From assembly GCA_022482815.1 (NCBI GenBank), contig JAKVOM010000001.1:558001-622000 (forward strand): 64,000 bases of DNA, written 5' to 3'. The first letter of the stretch is position 1. Every line of letters starts with the position of its first letter. The DNA comes from Acidaminococcus sp. GTDB lineage: Bacteria; Bacillota; Negativicutes; Acidaminococcales; Acidaminococcaceae. A program made the position numbers and the translations under genes. Below, in pieces: positions 1 through 7,915 of this stretch. The notes beneath the pieces were generated by a model. The model had not been told where the DNA came from. It worked only from the letters and a program-made list of their open reading frames with translations, and did not search any database.

Positions 1-94
1 TGGAAGCGCCTTCATGGGTCATATCTGAAAGCAGACTGACAATCCCAAACAGCAGAATAAAGGTGGCCGCCGGAGATAATTTCTTCTTGTTCAC
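1..94 (-). CDS. MFS transporter, N-terminal fragment (runs off the left edge)
   Basis: Only the first 31 codons are in the window. The translation from a GTG start begins with three lysines, then a hydrophobic helix, then a segment reading LLSDMTHEGAS. That segment resembles the N-terminal signature of drug/sugar permeases of the major facilitator superfamily (an acidic D-M-T-x-E-G motif after the first membrane helix). An AAGGAAG ribosome-binding site lies about 10 bases before the GTG. A longer frame on the same strand has no such motif and is not chosen. The substrate cannot be named from this fragment. Confidence 0.6.
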   Translation of the reverse strand, partial: MNKKKLSPAATFILLFGIVSLLSDMTHEGAS

Positions 95-227
95 CGTAAA
101 TCACTTCCTTAACATGCTGATTCAAATTAAGTATATCATGAGGCAAAGAAGGAAGGATGAAAGGGAGAATAAAGTTTATAAGAAATTTATGAACGAGCTT
201 CACGCTTTCCGCGGCTTGGTGTGCTCG

Positions 228-540
228 CCGTCCGCAGCCTGCCTGTGGAAGAAAAATGACCTTTCATTAAACCAAACCGTCAGGTTGGGTATTCCTTTGA
301 GACCTCCTTCCACGCAGTCGGAAGGAGGAGGCCACGAAGTGGCGGAAGATAGTACCAGTCCAATGCTAAATGCCATAAGCAAAAGGCTAAAAGCACCTTT
401 TTAAAATAAAACCTGAAATTTAGGTTATCTGCTAAATTTCAGGTTTTATTTTCTATTTTACTTGCATCAAAAGTCCTGCCACACTGCTGCAGACAAGGCT
501 AAACGCCATATGCCAAAAGCCAAATGCGCTTTTTATTTTT
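228..540. repeat. Modular dispersed repeat, copy A
   Basis: A run of stem-loops nearly identical to those at 40.8-41.1 kb and 51.1-51.4 kb. In order: AATGA/TCATT, a weak CCAAACC/GGTTGGG, CCTCCTTCC/GGAAGGAGG (303-311 with 320-328), GCCAC/GTGGC, and a long AT-rich stem AAACCTGAAATTTA/TAAATTTCAGGTTT (about 405-448). The tail has GCTAAATGCCATA-type segments and ends in GCGCTTTTTATTTTTTC. The last bases overlap the brnQ stop, so on the minus strand the copy forms the brnQ 3' untranslated region. Confidence 0.85.
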
Positions 541-1885
541 TCAGCGGTCTTACTCCCGTTGCTTTAACAATCGCAAGGGCAATGACAATACCAAGAAGGC
601 TCGGCAATATCCAGGCCATACCAGAACTGGAAAGAGGCAGCATAGCATGAAATTTCAGGATGGCAGAGCCAATGCTGCTGGTTTTTACGCTTTCAGGCAG
701 GACGCTTACGGCGTCACCAATAGCAGCCAGCGTCGTAAGTGCGGCCGGCCACTGATAAATCCTGCGGTCATTTTTGAAGAAAAAGGCCACGTAGGTAGAA
801 ATAATCAAAGCAATGGCCAAAGGATACGTAAACATCAAGACCGGAATGGCAAGTGCAATAATCTGTGTCAGTCCCACATTGGCCACAAAGAAAGAAAAAC
901 CGGCCATCAAATAGCAGTACTTTTTAAAACTCAGACTATGCGGAAACGCCGTGGCAAAAGCTTCAGAACAGGATGTTACGAGCCCGATAGCCGTCTTAAG
1001 GCAGGCCAGCGTAACGATGACAGCCTGCAGCAGCATGCCCAGAGGGCCAAAGAAAAACTGCGCGATTTCAGCAAGGGCAATCCCACCGTTGGATGAAATG
1101 CTGAGCCGGCCGAGACTTGTAGCCCCCAGCCAGGTAATAGCCGTATAAATCACTGTCATACAGGCCATGACAATGAGTCCGATTTTAAAGATATCCCGTG
1201 CCATGATGACGGGATCTGTCACGCCCAGACGCTGGACGGTCTGAATCACCACAATGGCAAAGGCGAGGATGGCCAGCACGTCCATCGTATTATAGCCCTC
1301 TTTGAATCCTGTAATATACGGATGGGCCGCATAAGCATCCTGTGGTACAAAATCAGCGAAATTCCCCATGGGATGAATAAGCGCTACCGCAACCAAGATG
1401 GCCAGGAAAATCAAAAAAGCAGGATTTAAAAATTTCCCGATATAGACAACTAGTTTAGAAGGTTTCAGCCCCATCACAAGGGCAATCAGCATAAAGATAC
1501 CCGTGAAAATGGCCATGACAACAGGTTGACTTTCCGGAGAAACAAACGGTGCCACCCCGATTTGGAACGATACGGAAGCGGTTCTGGGGAGCGCAAAACA
1601 GGGTCCGATGGTCAGATAGAGCATAATGATAAAAATCTTGGAATAAAGCGGATGCACCCGATTGGCCAGATCCTGCACACTGACAGCACCGGAAATCCCG
1701 AGAGCAATTAGGCCGATAATCGGCATAAAGACCCCCGTGGAAATAAATCCCCAGTTAGCCAGCCAGAAGTTGGATCCTGCAAGCTGACCCATATGCACCG
1801 GAAAAATCAGGTTTCCGGCGCCGAACATCATCCCAAAGAGCATGGACCCGATAAAGATGGCCTGTGAACGTGTTAGTCTGTTCAT
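533..1885 (-). CDS. brnQ: Branched-chain amino acid transporter, LIVCS (BrnQ) family
   Basis: The 450-residue product is an inner-membrane symporter of the LIVCS family, which imports leucine, isoleucine and valine with Na+ or H+. The N-terminus carries the family signature FGAGNLIFP at about residues 21-29. The rest is a chain of about 12 hydrophobic helices, and the length matches the family. An AAGGAG site precedes the ATG at 1885. No T-box or leucine leader was found upstream. The gene lies 90 bases downstream of an SDR gene on the same strand and ends inside a dispersed repeat. Substrate preference among branched-chain amino acids is inferred from the family only. Confidence 0.92.
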   Translation of the reverse strand: MNRLTRSQAIFIGSMLFGMMFGAGNLIFPVHMGQLAGSNFWLANWGFISTGVFMPIIGLIALGISGAVSVQDLANRVHPLYSKIFIIMLYLTIGPCFALPRTASVSFQIGVAPFVSPESQPVVMAIFTGIFMLIALVMGLKPSKLVVYIGKFLNPAFLIFLAILVAVALIHPMGNFADFVPQDAYAAHPYITGFKEGYNTMDVLAILAFAIVVIQTVQRLGVTDPVIMARDIFKIGLIVMACMTVIYTAITWLGATSLGRLSISSNGGIALAEIAQFFFGPLGMLLQAVIVTLACLKTAIGLVTSCSEAFATAFPHSLSFKKYCYLMAGFSFFVANVGLTQIIALAIPVLMFTYPLAIALIISTYVAFFFKNDRRIYQWPAALTTLAAIGDAVSVLPESVKTSSIGSAILKFHAMLPLSSSGMAWILPSLLGIVIALAIVKATGVRPLKK

Positions 1886-1975
1886 TACTACAACTCCTTA
1901 ATGCATAAATATAATTATAAAAAAATCCCCTCATGGAACTTGTGCTATTTTGATGTTGTCTTTTTATGTATTTTA

Positions 1976-2731
1976 TTATTTTGCGGTAAGCCCACCGTCT
2001 GCCGAAAGGATACTTCCCGTCATAAAGCCATTTTGCGGCGATAAAACCGAACAAATGATATGTGCAATTTCCTCCGGTTTTCCGATACGTCCTAAAGGAT
2101 ATACAGAAGCCATCTCCTCCCGCGTATATCCGCCGGCCTTGAGCTGCGCCTCCACAAGAGGTGTATCCACATCACCAGGGCAAATGCAGTTGACGCGAAT
2201 CCGCGGTGCCAGATCCAGTGCCGCAGCCCGCGTAAAGGCAGCCACAGCGCCTTTAGCAGCCGCGTACACGGCACAGCCGTAATTTCCCTCCAGCGCCGCG
2301 TCAGAAGCAATATTGACAATGGCCGGCTGGCGGTCACTGAAAAGAGGCAGACAGTACTTTGTCAGAAATATCGTGCTTTTCACGTTAGCACTCATTTCTT
2401 CATCATAATCCTTTTCAGTAAGATTGTCGATACTCTGTTCCCGGTACAAGCCTGCACTGTTCACCAGGAAATCAATCTTCCCCACACGATTGGCCACGGC
2501 TTCAGCGAGCCGGTGACAGCCTTCCACCGTGCTCACATCAGCCTGGATATATTCAGCCTGCCCGCGCCGGTTCTGCAGCTTCTGAAGGGCCGCTTCCCCT
2601 TTCTTTGCACTGCGCCCTGCCAAAAATACATGGGCTCCGTCTGCCGTAAGAAGCGCCGCGCACGCGAGTCCGATACCGGACGTCCCGCCCGTAATGATGC
2701 CGACCCGTCCTTCCATTCCATATGCGTTCAT
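1976..2731 (-). CDS. SDR family NAD(P)-dependent oxidoreductase
   Basis: A 251-residue classical short-chain dehydrogenase. The cofactor motif TGGTSGIG is at residues 14-21, NSAG (variant of NNAG) at 91-94, and the catalytic Ser143, Tyr156 and Lys160 (YAAAK) are all present. The C-terminal ADGG motif (SADGGLTAK) is typical of FabG-like members. The substrate cannot be told. FabG itself is normally in a fatty-acid cluster, which this is not. An AAAGGA site lies upstream of the ATG. A terminator for the cold shock gene sits only about 25 bases upstream, so the gene's own promoter is not obvious. Confidence 0.88.
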   Translation of the reverse strand: MNAYGMEGRVGIITGGTSGIGLACAALLTADGAHVFLAGRSAKKGEAALQKLQNRRGQAEYIQADVSTVEGCHRLAEAVANRVGKIDFLVNSAGLYREQSIDNLTEKDYDEEMSANVKSTIFLTKYCLPLFSDRQPAIVNIASDAALEGNYGCAVYAAAKGAVAAFTRAAALDLAPRIRVNCICPGDVDTPLVEAQLKAGGYTREEMASVYPLGRIGKPEEIAHIICSVLSPQNGFMTGSILSADGGLTAK

Positions 2732-2754
2732 CCTGCATTCCTTTCAAAAATACG

Positions 2755-2787
2755 AAAAAAAGGCGTTCCCCAGGGAAACGCCTTTTC
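2755..2787 (-). terminator. Rho-independent terminator of the cold shock gene
   Basis: The stem AAGGCGTTCCC / GGGAAACGCCTT has a three-base loop. On the minus strand it is followed by a run of T, just beyond the stop of the cold shock gene. Confidence 0.85.
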
Positions 2788-2815
2788 TTGTTGTTCCTTC
2801 AGATACTTATATATC

Positions 2816-3013
2816 TTACAGCTTAACAACGTTTGCAGCTTGTTCACCACGGTTGCCTTCGACTACGTCGAATTCTACAGCCTGGCCTTCTTCCAAGGTC
2901 TTGAAGCCTTCGCCCTGGATTGCGGAGAAGTGAACAAATACGTCGCCGCCGTCCTCGCGTTCAATAAAACCATAACCCTTTTCAGCATTAAACCATTTAA
3001 CCTTGCCAGTCAT
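2816..3013 (-). CDS. Cold shock domain protein (CspA family)
   Basis: A 65-residue single-domain RNA/ssDNA-binding protein. RNP1 (KGYGFI, residues 12-17) and RNP2 (VFVHF, 25-29) are intact, as is the N-terminal KVKWFN. The start at 3013 is set by AGGAGG six to eight bases upstream. The longer in-frame reading lacks family similarity. A promoter at about 3110-3138 gives a leader of about 90 nt, a feature common to cold-shock mRNAs that can act as an RNA thermosensor. The family acts as RNA chaperones. Whether this copy is cold-induced is not shown by the sequence. Confidence 0.96.
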   Translation of the reverse strand: MTGKVKWFNAEKGYGFIEREDGGDVFVHFSAIQGEGFKTLEEGQAVEFDVVEGNRGEQAANVVKL

Positions 3014-3109
3014 TTCACTTGGCCTCCTAAAAAATATTGCGAAAAACCACACAAAACGTATGTCATACTTTACGTTGAACATTCATTAAGTCCGCTTTTT
3101 CTGTCGCCT

Positions 3110-3138
3110 ATTTTAGCATATCCCTGAACCTTTTACAA
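3110..3138 (-). promoter_or_regulatory. Promoter of the cold shock gene
   Basis: On the minus strand a -35 TTGTAA and a -10 TAAAAT are separated by 17 bases. A TG lies one base before the -10 (extended -10). Confidence 0.6.
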
Positions 3139-3244
3139 GCAAATTGTCCGAGATTTCCCAATTTATCGGAATAAAATTATGTACAGATTTATACCCTATA
3201 TTGTGCCGATTGGATACCGTGTATTCAAAAAAGAAGCCTTGCTG

Positions 3245-3284
3245 CAAAAAAAGATCCTTTCTGCCGCATTTAGGAGAAAGGATC
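3245..3284 (-). terminator. Rho-independent terminator after the GIY-YIG gene
   Basis: The stem GATCCTTTCT / AGAAAGGATC is followed on the minus strand by seven T. It lies 20-60 bases past the GIY-YIG stop. Confidence 0.85.
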
Positions 3285-3301
3285 GCTGAAAAGTGTAAGC
3301 T

Positions 3302-3607
3302 TTACTTTATTTCTGACCCGGCACCATTCTTTTTAGGGGAAACCGGCGCAGGCAGCGTACCTGTAAAATGAGCCACCATGTCTTCTTTTTGTGTCTTCGT
3401 CAACTGTTTGATGGCATATTCCCGTTTCAGTGCCGCGCTCTTATCGGGAAGGCTCTCATAATAAACCATACTGACAGCCTTGAATCCCCGCGTGTAACGC
3501 GCGCCTTTCCCCGACTGATGAGCTTTCAGGCGAGCTGCCAGGTCAGTGGTCCACCCTGTATATAAATGGCCGTTGGCGCACCTCACCATGTAAACGTACG
3601 CAGTCAT
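3302..3607 (-). CDS. GIY-YIG nuclease domain protein (UPF0213/YhbQ type)
   Basis: A 101-residue single-domain protein. The GIY-YIG core reads as VYMVRCANGHLYTGWT near the N-terminus, followed by a KAHQSGKGARYTR segment and a conserved glutamate in ALKREYAIKQL. These are the hallmarks of the small UPF0213 family, whose biological role is poorly known, possibly DNA processing. The ATG directly abuts the TAA of the upstream cyclophilin gene, so the two are likely translationally coupled. Confidence 0.9.
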   Translation of the reverse strand: MTAYVYMVRCANGHLYTGWTTDLAARLKAHQSGKGARYTRGFKAVSMVYYESLPDKSAALKREYAIKQLTKTQKEDMVAHFTGTLPAPVSPKKNGAGSEIK

Positions 3608-4072
3608 TTACTTGACGATTTCCACCTTGGTCATGACAACGTCCTTCAGCGGGCGGTCCGAAAAATCTGTCGGCGTAGAACCGATTTTATGAACAACGTC
3701 CATTCCTTCGACGATTTTACCGAAAATGGCATGATGGCCATCCAGCCACGGCGTCGGTACCAGTGTAATAAAGAACTGGCTGCCGCCCGTATTCGGGCCT
3801 GCATTGGCCATGGAAAGAATGCCCTCGCTGTCGTGCTTCAGGCCAGGACCGAATTCATCATCAATTTCATAGCCGGGGCCGCCCATACCCGTGCCGGTCG
3901 GATCTCCGCCCTGAATCATGAAATCATCAATGACGCGGTGGAAAATAATGCCGTCGTAGAAACCCTTTTCCACAAGGTCAATGAAATTGCCGGCTGTTTT
4001 CGGAGCTTTGTCCTCGAACAGTTCAGCTGTGAAATCGCCCAGCGTTGTCGTAAACTTTACCTTTCTGTTCAT
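3608..4072 (-). CDS. ppiB: Cyclophilin-type peptidyl-prolyl cis-trans isomerase
   Basis: A 154-residue cytoplasmic cyclophilin (no signal peptide) that catalyses proline cis-trans isomerisation. The catalytic [14 protein letters not shown] block (Arg46, Gln54) is present, as are GGSQFFI and [12 protein letters not shown]. The ATG at 4072 is preferred over an upstream in-frame GTG because GAGGTG sits four bases before it. It is the first gene of a two-gene unit with the GIY-YIG protein. Confidence 0.95.
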   Translation of the reverse strand: MNRKVKFTTTLGDFTAELFEDKAPKTAGNFIDLVEKGFYDGIIFHRVIDDFMIQGGDPTGTGMGGPGYEIDDEFGPGLKHDSEGILSMANAGPNTGGSQFFITLVPTPWLDGHHAIFGKIVEGMDVVHKIGSTPTDFSDRPLKDVVMTKVEIVK

Positions 4073-4205
4073 GCTGCACCTCACTATTAAGAATTAAAAG
4101 ACGTGGCGTACAAACCGCCGGCTGCAGGTCGGACTGAAGTCAGCAGCATCCGCCGCGTGAAACAATAAAAGGACAATCAAAACCGCTGCAAAAAAGCTGT
4201 TTTTC

Positions 4206-5219
4206 TCAATATTCCCTGATTACAAGGGAAGAAAGTTCCAGGGGGACGCGGCCCGGTTCCGGCTCCTGGCGGGAAGCCAGAAGGAAAAGTTGTCCCTTTT
4301 CATCTACATAAAAGTTCTCTTCATCCATCTGGGCTTCTTCCCCCAGGGAAGAAAGCATCTGACGGACGGTTTCATTCTGACCCGAACCGATGAAATCCTG
4401 CAGCGTCATCCGGCGTCCGGTATGCAGATCAAAGACCATGCCGTAACGGATATCGGTCATGGCAGCGGTCATGATTTTGGGATCGGCACCTCCCCATAAT
4501 GGAGAGATGAACACGTATTTTTTGACGTTTTTCCAGTATTCCGTGTTGTTGATATCAGACACAGGATACGCGCGGAAACGAATCGGAGGACCCGAAAAGA
4601 CGAGACTCAGGATGCCCTGCCGATTATACGTGACCCGGCATCCCAGATCGCTGCCCACCGGTCCCGTTACAAAACGGTACACTTCCAAATAGTTATCCAG
4701 CGCTTTGTTGATTTTTTCCTGTACTTCCGGAGCTACGCCGCCCGTAATGCGCGGGTAGGTACTGCGGTATACTTTATCCGTCTCCTCAAGACCGGGATTA
4801 AGCGGCTTTCCGTCTTCATCAGTCGCTTTTTTTCCTCTATCCGGCATTGTGTACCATCCGGTGAGTCCGTCGCGCGTCGTCACCTTGGCCCACTGCCGGC
4901 CGTTGATTTCCCGTTTTCCGTAAATCATACCCTGGCTCCCTGCCGGTACATCCCGTACCAGCGTTTCCGGGGAAATTTCCGGAAGGCGATATAAATAACC
5001 GCCGGAAAAAATTACGCGTTCCATTTTATGCTCCCGCGTCACAAACTCTATGCGGGCGCCCTGCTGCTGTTCTCCCGAAGCCTGCGTAGTAGTTTCCCGC
5101 TGCGTACTGATAGAAGGAACAAGCTTCGTATTTTCCTCAGCCTGCTTCTGTTTTGTTCCGCAGCCGGCGAGGGAAACGACCGCACACAGCAGCAGTCCTA
5201 TGACAATTCGTTTATTCAT
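4206..5219 (-). CDS. Putative lipoprotein with SH3-like domain and DUF3298/DUF4163-like C-terminus
   Basis: A 337-residue predicted lipoprotein. The signal peptide ends in the lipobox LAGC (Cys20), followed by a Gln/Thr-rich linker. Residues about 60-125 look like a bacterial SH3 domain (LYRLPEISPETLVRDVPAGS, WYTMP). The C-terminal half has the pattern of Firmicute DUF3298-type domains (YPRITGG, VFDLHTGRRMTLQDFI, FYVDEKGQLFLL). No enzyme motif is visible. The start overlaps the stop of the upstream flavoprotein by 8 bases, indicating co-expression. Domain naming is by pattern recognition and should be treated as tentative. Confidence 0.7.
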   Translation of the reverse strand: MNKRIVIGLLLCAVVSLAGCGTKQKQAEENTKLVPSISTQRETTTQASGEQQQGARIEFVTREHKMERVIFSGGYLYRLPEISPETLVRDVPAGSQGMIYGKREINGRQWAKVTTRDGLTGWYTMPDRGKKATDEDGKPLNPGLEETDKVYRSTYPRITGGVAPEVQEKINKALDNYLEVYRFVTGPVGSDLGCRVTYNRQGILSLVFSGPPIRFRAYPVSDINNTEYWKNVKKYVFISPLWGGADPKIMTAAMTDIRYGMVFDLHTGRRMTLQDFIGSGQNETVRQMLSSLGEEAQMDEENFYVDEKGQLFLLASRQEPEPGRVPLELSSLVIREY

Positions 5220-6072
5220 TTTTTGCTTTCCTTAAATAATCTACGACACCGAAGACCGCCTTTTGGCCTTCTCCGGCCGCCTTATTGATCTGCCAGGGCT
5301 GACCTGCACAGTCTCCGGCCGCGAAAACGCCGGGCACGGAAGTCTGCTGGGCAGCGTCAATATGAATGTAATTGCCGTCCATGGCCAAATCCGGCAGCAA
5401 GCGGGAGACAGGATCCGTTTCCCGCAGCACAAAGAGACCATCCACAGCCGTTTCCTTATCACCGGCAGTGACAATCACCTGATTGCCTTCTTTGCGAACG
5501 GCAGTCGGAAGAGATTTTTCTACTGTCATATTTTGTGGTGCATCACCTGGCACGTCAAAGGAGATCCAGGCCGTACCCTGAGCAGCCAGCTTGGCCAGGA
5601 ATACTACTTCCGGCCACATACTGGGAACCGTGCAAATGGCCCCTACTGTCTTTCCCTTGTAAAAGTTACCATCACAGGTGGCACAGTAACTGATTCCCTT
5701 CCCTAACAAGTCCTTTTCACCATCAAGGCCACGGGAATGAGGAACGCCGATAGCGAGGATAACGGTTTTTGCTTCATACATGCTGCCCGGTGTACCCAGA
5801 TAGAAATGGTCATTCAGTGCCATTACATTCAGTACCTTTTCAGTAACCACCTTCGTGCCGGCTTCTTTCATCTGCTTGACGAAGATATTCATCAGGTCAT
5901 TGCCGGACATGTCCGGAAGGCCCAGATAGTTTTTGATTTTTTGTGTTTTTCGCAGCGCCAGGGCAAAATCCCCGGGATCAAAGAGAATCGTCTTCAAATT
6001 CCGGTTGGCAGCCGTCACAGCGGCACTGCAGCCGGCGGGGCCGCCGCCGACGATAGCAATATCATAAATCAT
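5212..6072 (-). CDS. Thioredoxin-reductase-like flavoprotein lacking a clear NADPH motif
   Basis: A 286-residue class II flavoprotein. The FAD motif GGGPAG is at residues 9-14, the redox pair C130-A-T-C133 is present, and the C-terminal FAD motif is FAAGDCAGQPWQINKAAGEG. In NADPH-dependent TrxB the segment after the CxxC holds a GGGxxA Rossmann motif and an HRRxxxR loop. Here the region reads VGAICTVPSMWPEVVFLA and no HRR loop is seen. The start at 6072 is set by AAGGAG 8-9 bases upstream. It may use ferredoxin or another donor, as do some clostridial thioredoxin-reductase-like enzymes. It is co-expressed with the lipoprotein gene it overlaps. Confidence 0.82.
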   Translation of the reverse strand: MIYDIAIVGGGPAGCSAAVTAANRNLKTILFDPGDFALALRKTQKIKNYLGLPDMSGNDLMNIFVKQMKEAGTKVVTEKVLNVMALNDHFYLGTPGSMYEAKTVILAIGVPHSRGLDGEKDLLGKGISYCATCDGNFYKGKTVGAICTVPSMWPEVVFLAKLAAQGTAWISFDVPGDAPQNMTVEKSLPTAVRKEGNQVIVTAGDKETAVDGLFVLRETDPVSRLLPDLAMDGNYIHIDAAQQTSVPGVFAAGDCAGQPWQINKAAGEGQKAVFGVVDYLRKAKNE

Positions 6073-6321
6073 AAAGCATGACTCCTTTTCGGTGAACAAG
6101 CAGGAAGAACTTTCCTGCATTCTTTGTATTATAGCATATTGGCAGATAGCCGATGGCAGATTGCAGATAGCTGCCAGAGCGAAAGAACTAAAAGCGCCTT
6201 TAGCCTTTAGTAAGTAGGGGCAAGGGCGGCCTGACGATTTGCCGGCTGTTCCTTTTATTCTACTTTATATGTCAAGGCGGAACTCTCGTTTTTCCTCGAT
6301 TCAACAACTCCCAAGCAAACA

Positions 6322-6366
6322 AATACCGCGGGAACCCCTTTCTCTTAAGGGAATTCCCACGGTATT
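6322..6366 (-). terminator. Hairpin terminator after the M23 peptidase gene
   Basis: An inverted repeat TACCGCGGGAA / TTCCCACGGTA with an inner AAGGG/CCCTT pairing lies 10 bases past the M23 stop. The T-run on the minus strand is short. The rest of the 6073-6374 gap holds only a degenerate piece of the dispersed repeat (AAAGCGCCTTTAGCC near 6190). Confidence 0.6.
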
Positions 6367-6374
6367 ACAACATA

Positions 6375-7334
6375 TTAATGACTTGTTCTTGTCGGGGCTG
6401 TAAATTGGAGCGGATTTACGGTAGACCCACCTTCGCGCATCTCAAAATGCAGATGCGGACCCGTGCTGTAACCGCTGCTTCCTACGTAACCGATAACCTG
6501 ACCGCGCGTTACACGCTGTCCGGGAGCCACGGCGATGGCACTCATATGACCGTAACAAGTCGTCATCCCGTCACCATGGTCGATACTGACAAAACGCCCA
6601 TAGCCGCCGTTCCATGCTGCCTGCTGCACCACACCGGTTGCCGAAGCTTTGACAGGCGTACCGAATTCGGCCGCAATATCCACCCCCGCATGATTTTCAG
6701 CTCCGCCGCCGAAAGGATCTGCACGCAGTCCGTAAAAAGAGCTGATTTCACCGCCGTCAAGCGGCCATGCATAGGTTCCATCTCCACTGGAGGACAATGC
6801 CAGCAGCATATTGCTCAGATTCTCCTTCTTGTAGGCCAGTTTCTTCCAATTAATCTCATCCTGGACTTCCAGCACCGTAAGTGCATCGGCCGTAGAAGGA
6901 CCGCCTTTGCCGTCCTGGTCAAGGCGCTGTGATTCCGCGTCCACATTCTGTTCCGAAACAGCAACGCCCTCTTTTTTCAGCTTGTCGCGAACCAATGCCT
7001 CGAGTTTGGAGACCTGAGACAATTCGCGCTGCAGCTTCTCGTTATTATCCATCAGCTTGGCCAGCCGCTCGGTGTAAACACCATAATCGGCACGATAATT
7101 CTGAAGTTCCTGCTGCTCCTCGTAGGCCCGTACCAAAAGACCGGAGCAGACGGCAAGTGCCATGACGCATACTGCGAATACACCCAGGAAGGCGCCGACA
7201 GCGCGCGGCCCAAGGCTCAGTTCCTTGTCCTTGCCATCGCCGTCCTTCCAGGAAATCTTTGCATGCAGGGGACGCATTTCCGGCAGAGATTCCTTTACGG
7301 CGCTGAGCCGGTCTTTGATTTTTTCCTTATCCAT
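6375..7334 (-). CDS. M23 family peptidoglycan endopeptidase, membrane-anchored
   Basis: A 319-residue cell-wall hydrolase. An N-terminal cytoplasmic segment precedes a single membrane helix at about residues 45-70. A charged coiled coil follows (about 71-120), then the LytM/M23 domain. Zinc ligands are visible as H215-x3-D219 (NHAGVDIA) and H294-L-H296 (HLHFEMREGG), so the enzyme should be catalytically active, unlike EnvC/NlpD activators. It probably cleaves peptide cross-links during growth or division. It is a single-gene unit with its own terminator. Confidence 0.92.
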   Translation of the reverse strand: MDKEKIKDRLSAVKESLPEMRPLHAKISWKDGDGKDKELSLGPRAVGAFLGVFAVCVMALAVCSGLLVRAYEEQQELQNYRADYGVYTERLAKLMDNNEKLQRELSQVSKLEALVRDKLKKEGVAVSEQNVDAESQRLDQDGKGGPSTADALTVLEVQDEINWKKLAYKKENLSNMLLALSSSGDGTYAWPLDGGEISSFYGLRADPFGGGAENHAGVDIAAEFGTPVKASATGVVQQAAWNGGYGRFVSIDHGDGMTTCYGHMSAIAVAPGQRVTRGQVIGYVGSSGYSTGPHLHFEMREGGSTVNPLQFTAPTRTSH

Positions 7335-7463
7335 ACCAAAACTCCCGTTCTTACCAACACAACACTCAATCTATCTCGCATAAATCATAAATTTCTAAGC
7401 ATTTTTTATATCACAGGAAAGGCTGAAATTCAAGAAATGTTCCAAAAATATCACATTCTAATA

Positions 7464-7511
7464 AACAGGGGCTGTGAAATAATGCATACGCGTTATTTCA
7501 CAGTCCCTGTT
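7464..7511. repeat. Terminator-like palindrome (GGGGCTGTGAAAT family)
   Basis: The palindrome AACAGGGGCTGTGAAATAA / TTATTTCACAGTCCCTGTT has a 10-base loop. It lies about 400 bases downstream of the flippase gene stop rather than directly at it. Confidence 0.8.
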
Positions 7512-7519
7512 ACGCCGGT

Positions 7520-7690
7520 CGCAGGCCGGACTGAAGGAAGCAAACCCTATAGGGTTTGCAGAAGTGAAAAGAACGTCTTCCGCAGCCCACCTATGGTCGA
7601 ACTTATAAAAATAGAATCTGAAATCCATGCTAACTACCCCTGAATTTCAGATTCTATCTGTTATTTTGTTCGGTTCAAAAGTTTCACCAC
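7520..7690. repeat. Modular dispersed repeat, diverged copy F
   Basis: The stem GCAAACCCTATAGGGTTTGC and the long stem AGAATCTGAAAT/ATTTCAGATTCT (7611-7657) keep the architecture of copy A. The long stem carries a compensatory C-G to T-A change (AACCTGAAAT/ATTTCAGGTT in A, AATCTGAAAT/ATTTCAGATT here). The tail TTCAAAAGTTTCACCACATTG matches TCAAAAGCTTTAACACGCTG of copy D. The remainder to 7915 is low-information, with a CCACTACACACTAACCACT segment also found in related form near 35050 and 56265. Confidence 0.65.
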
Positions 7691-7915
7691 ATTGCTGCAA
7701 ATAAAATTAAAGACATTTTTGATGCTTACGGCAACTGGCTGCAAAGCTTCGGCCAACTTCGTTGTCCGGCTTAAAGGCTACGGAAAACAACGCTATAGAC
7801 TGCTCAAGCCGTCAGCTGCCTGCTTTAAGAATCCGCCAAAGAAAATGCACGCACTACAGTACTAACCACTACACACTAACCACTGTTATGCCAACAGCGC
7901 TTTTTTATCTTTGCA

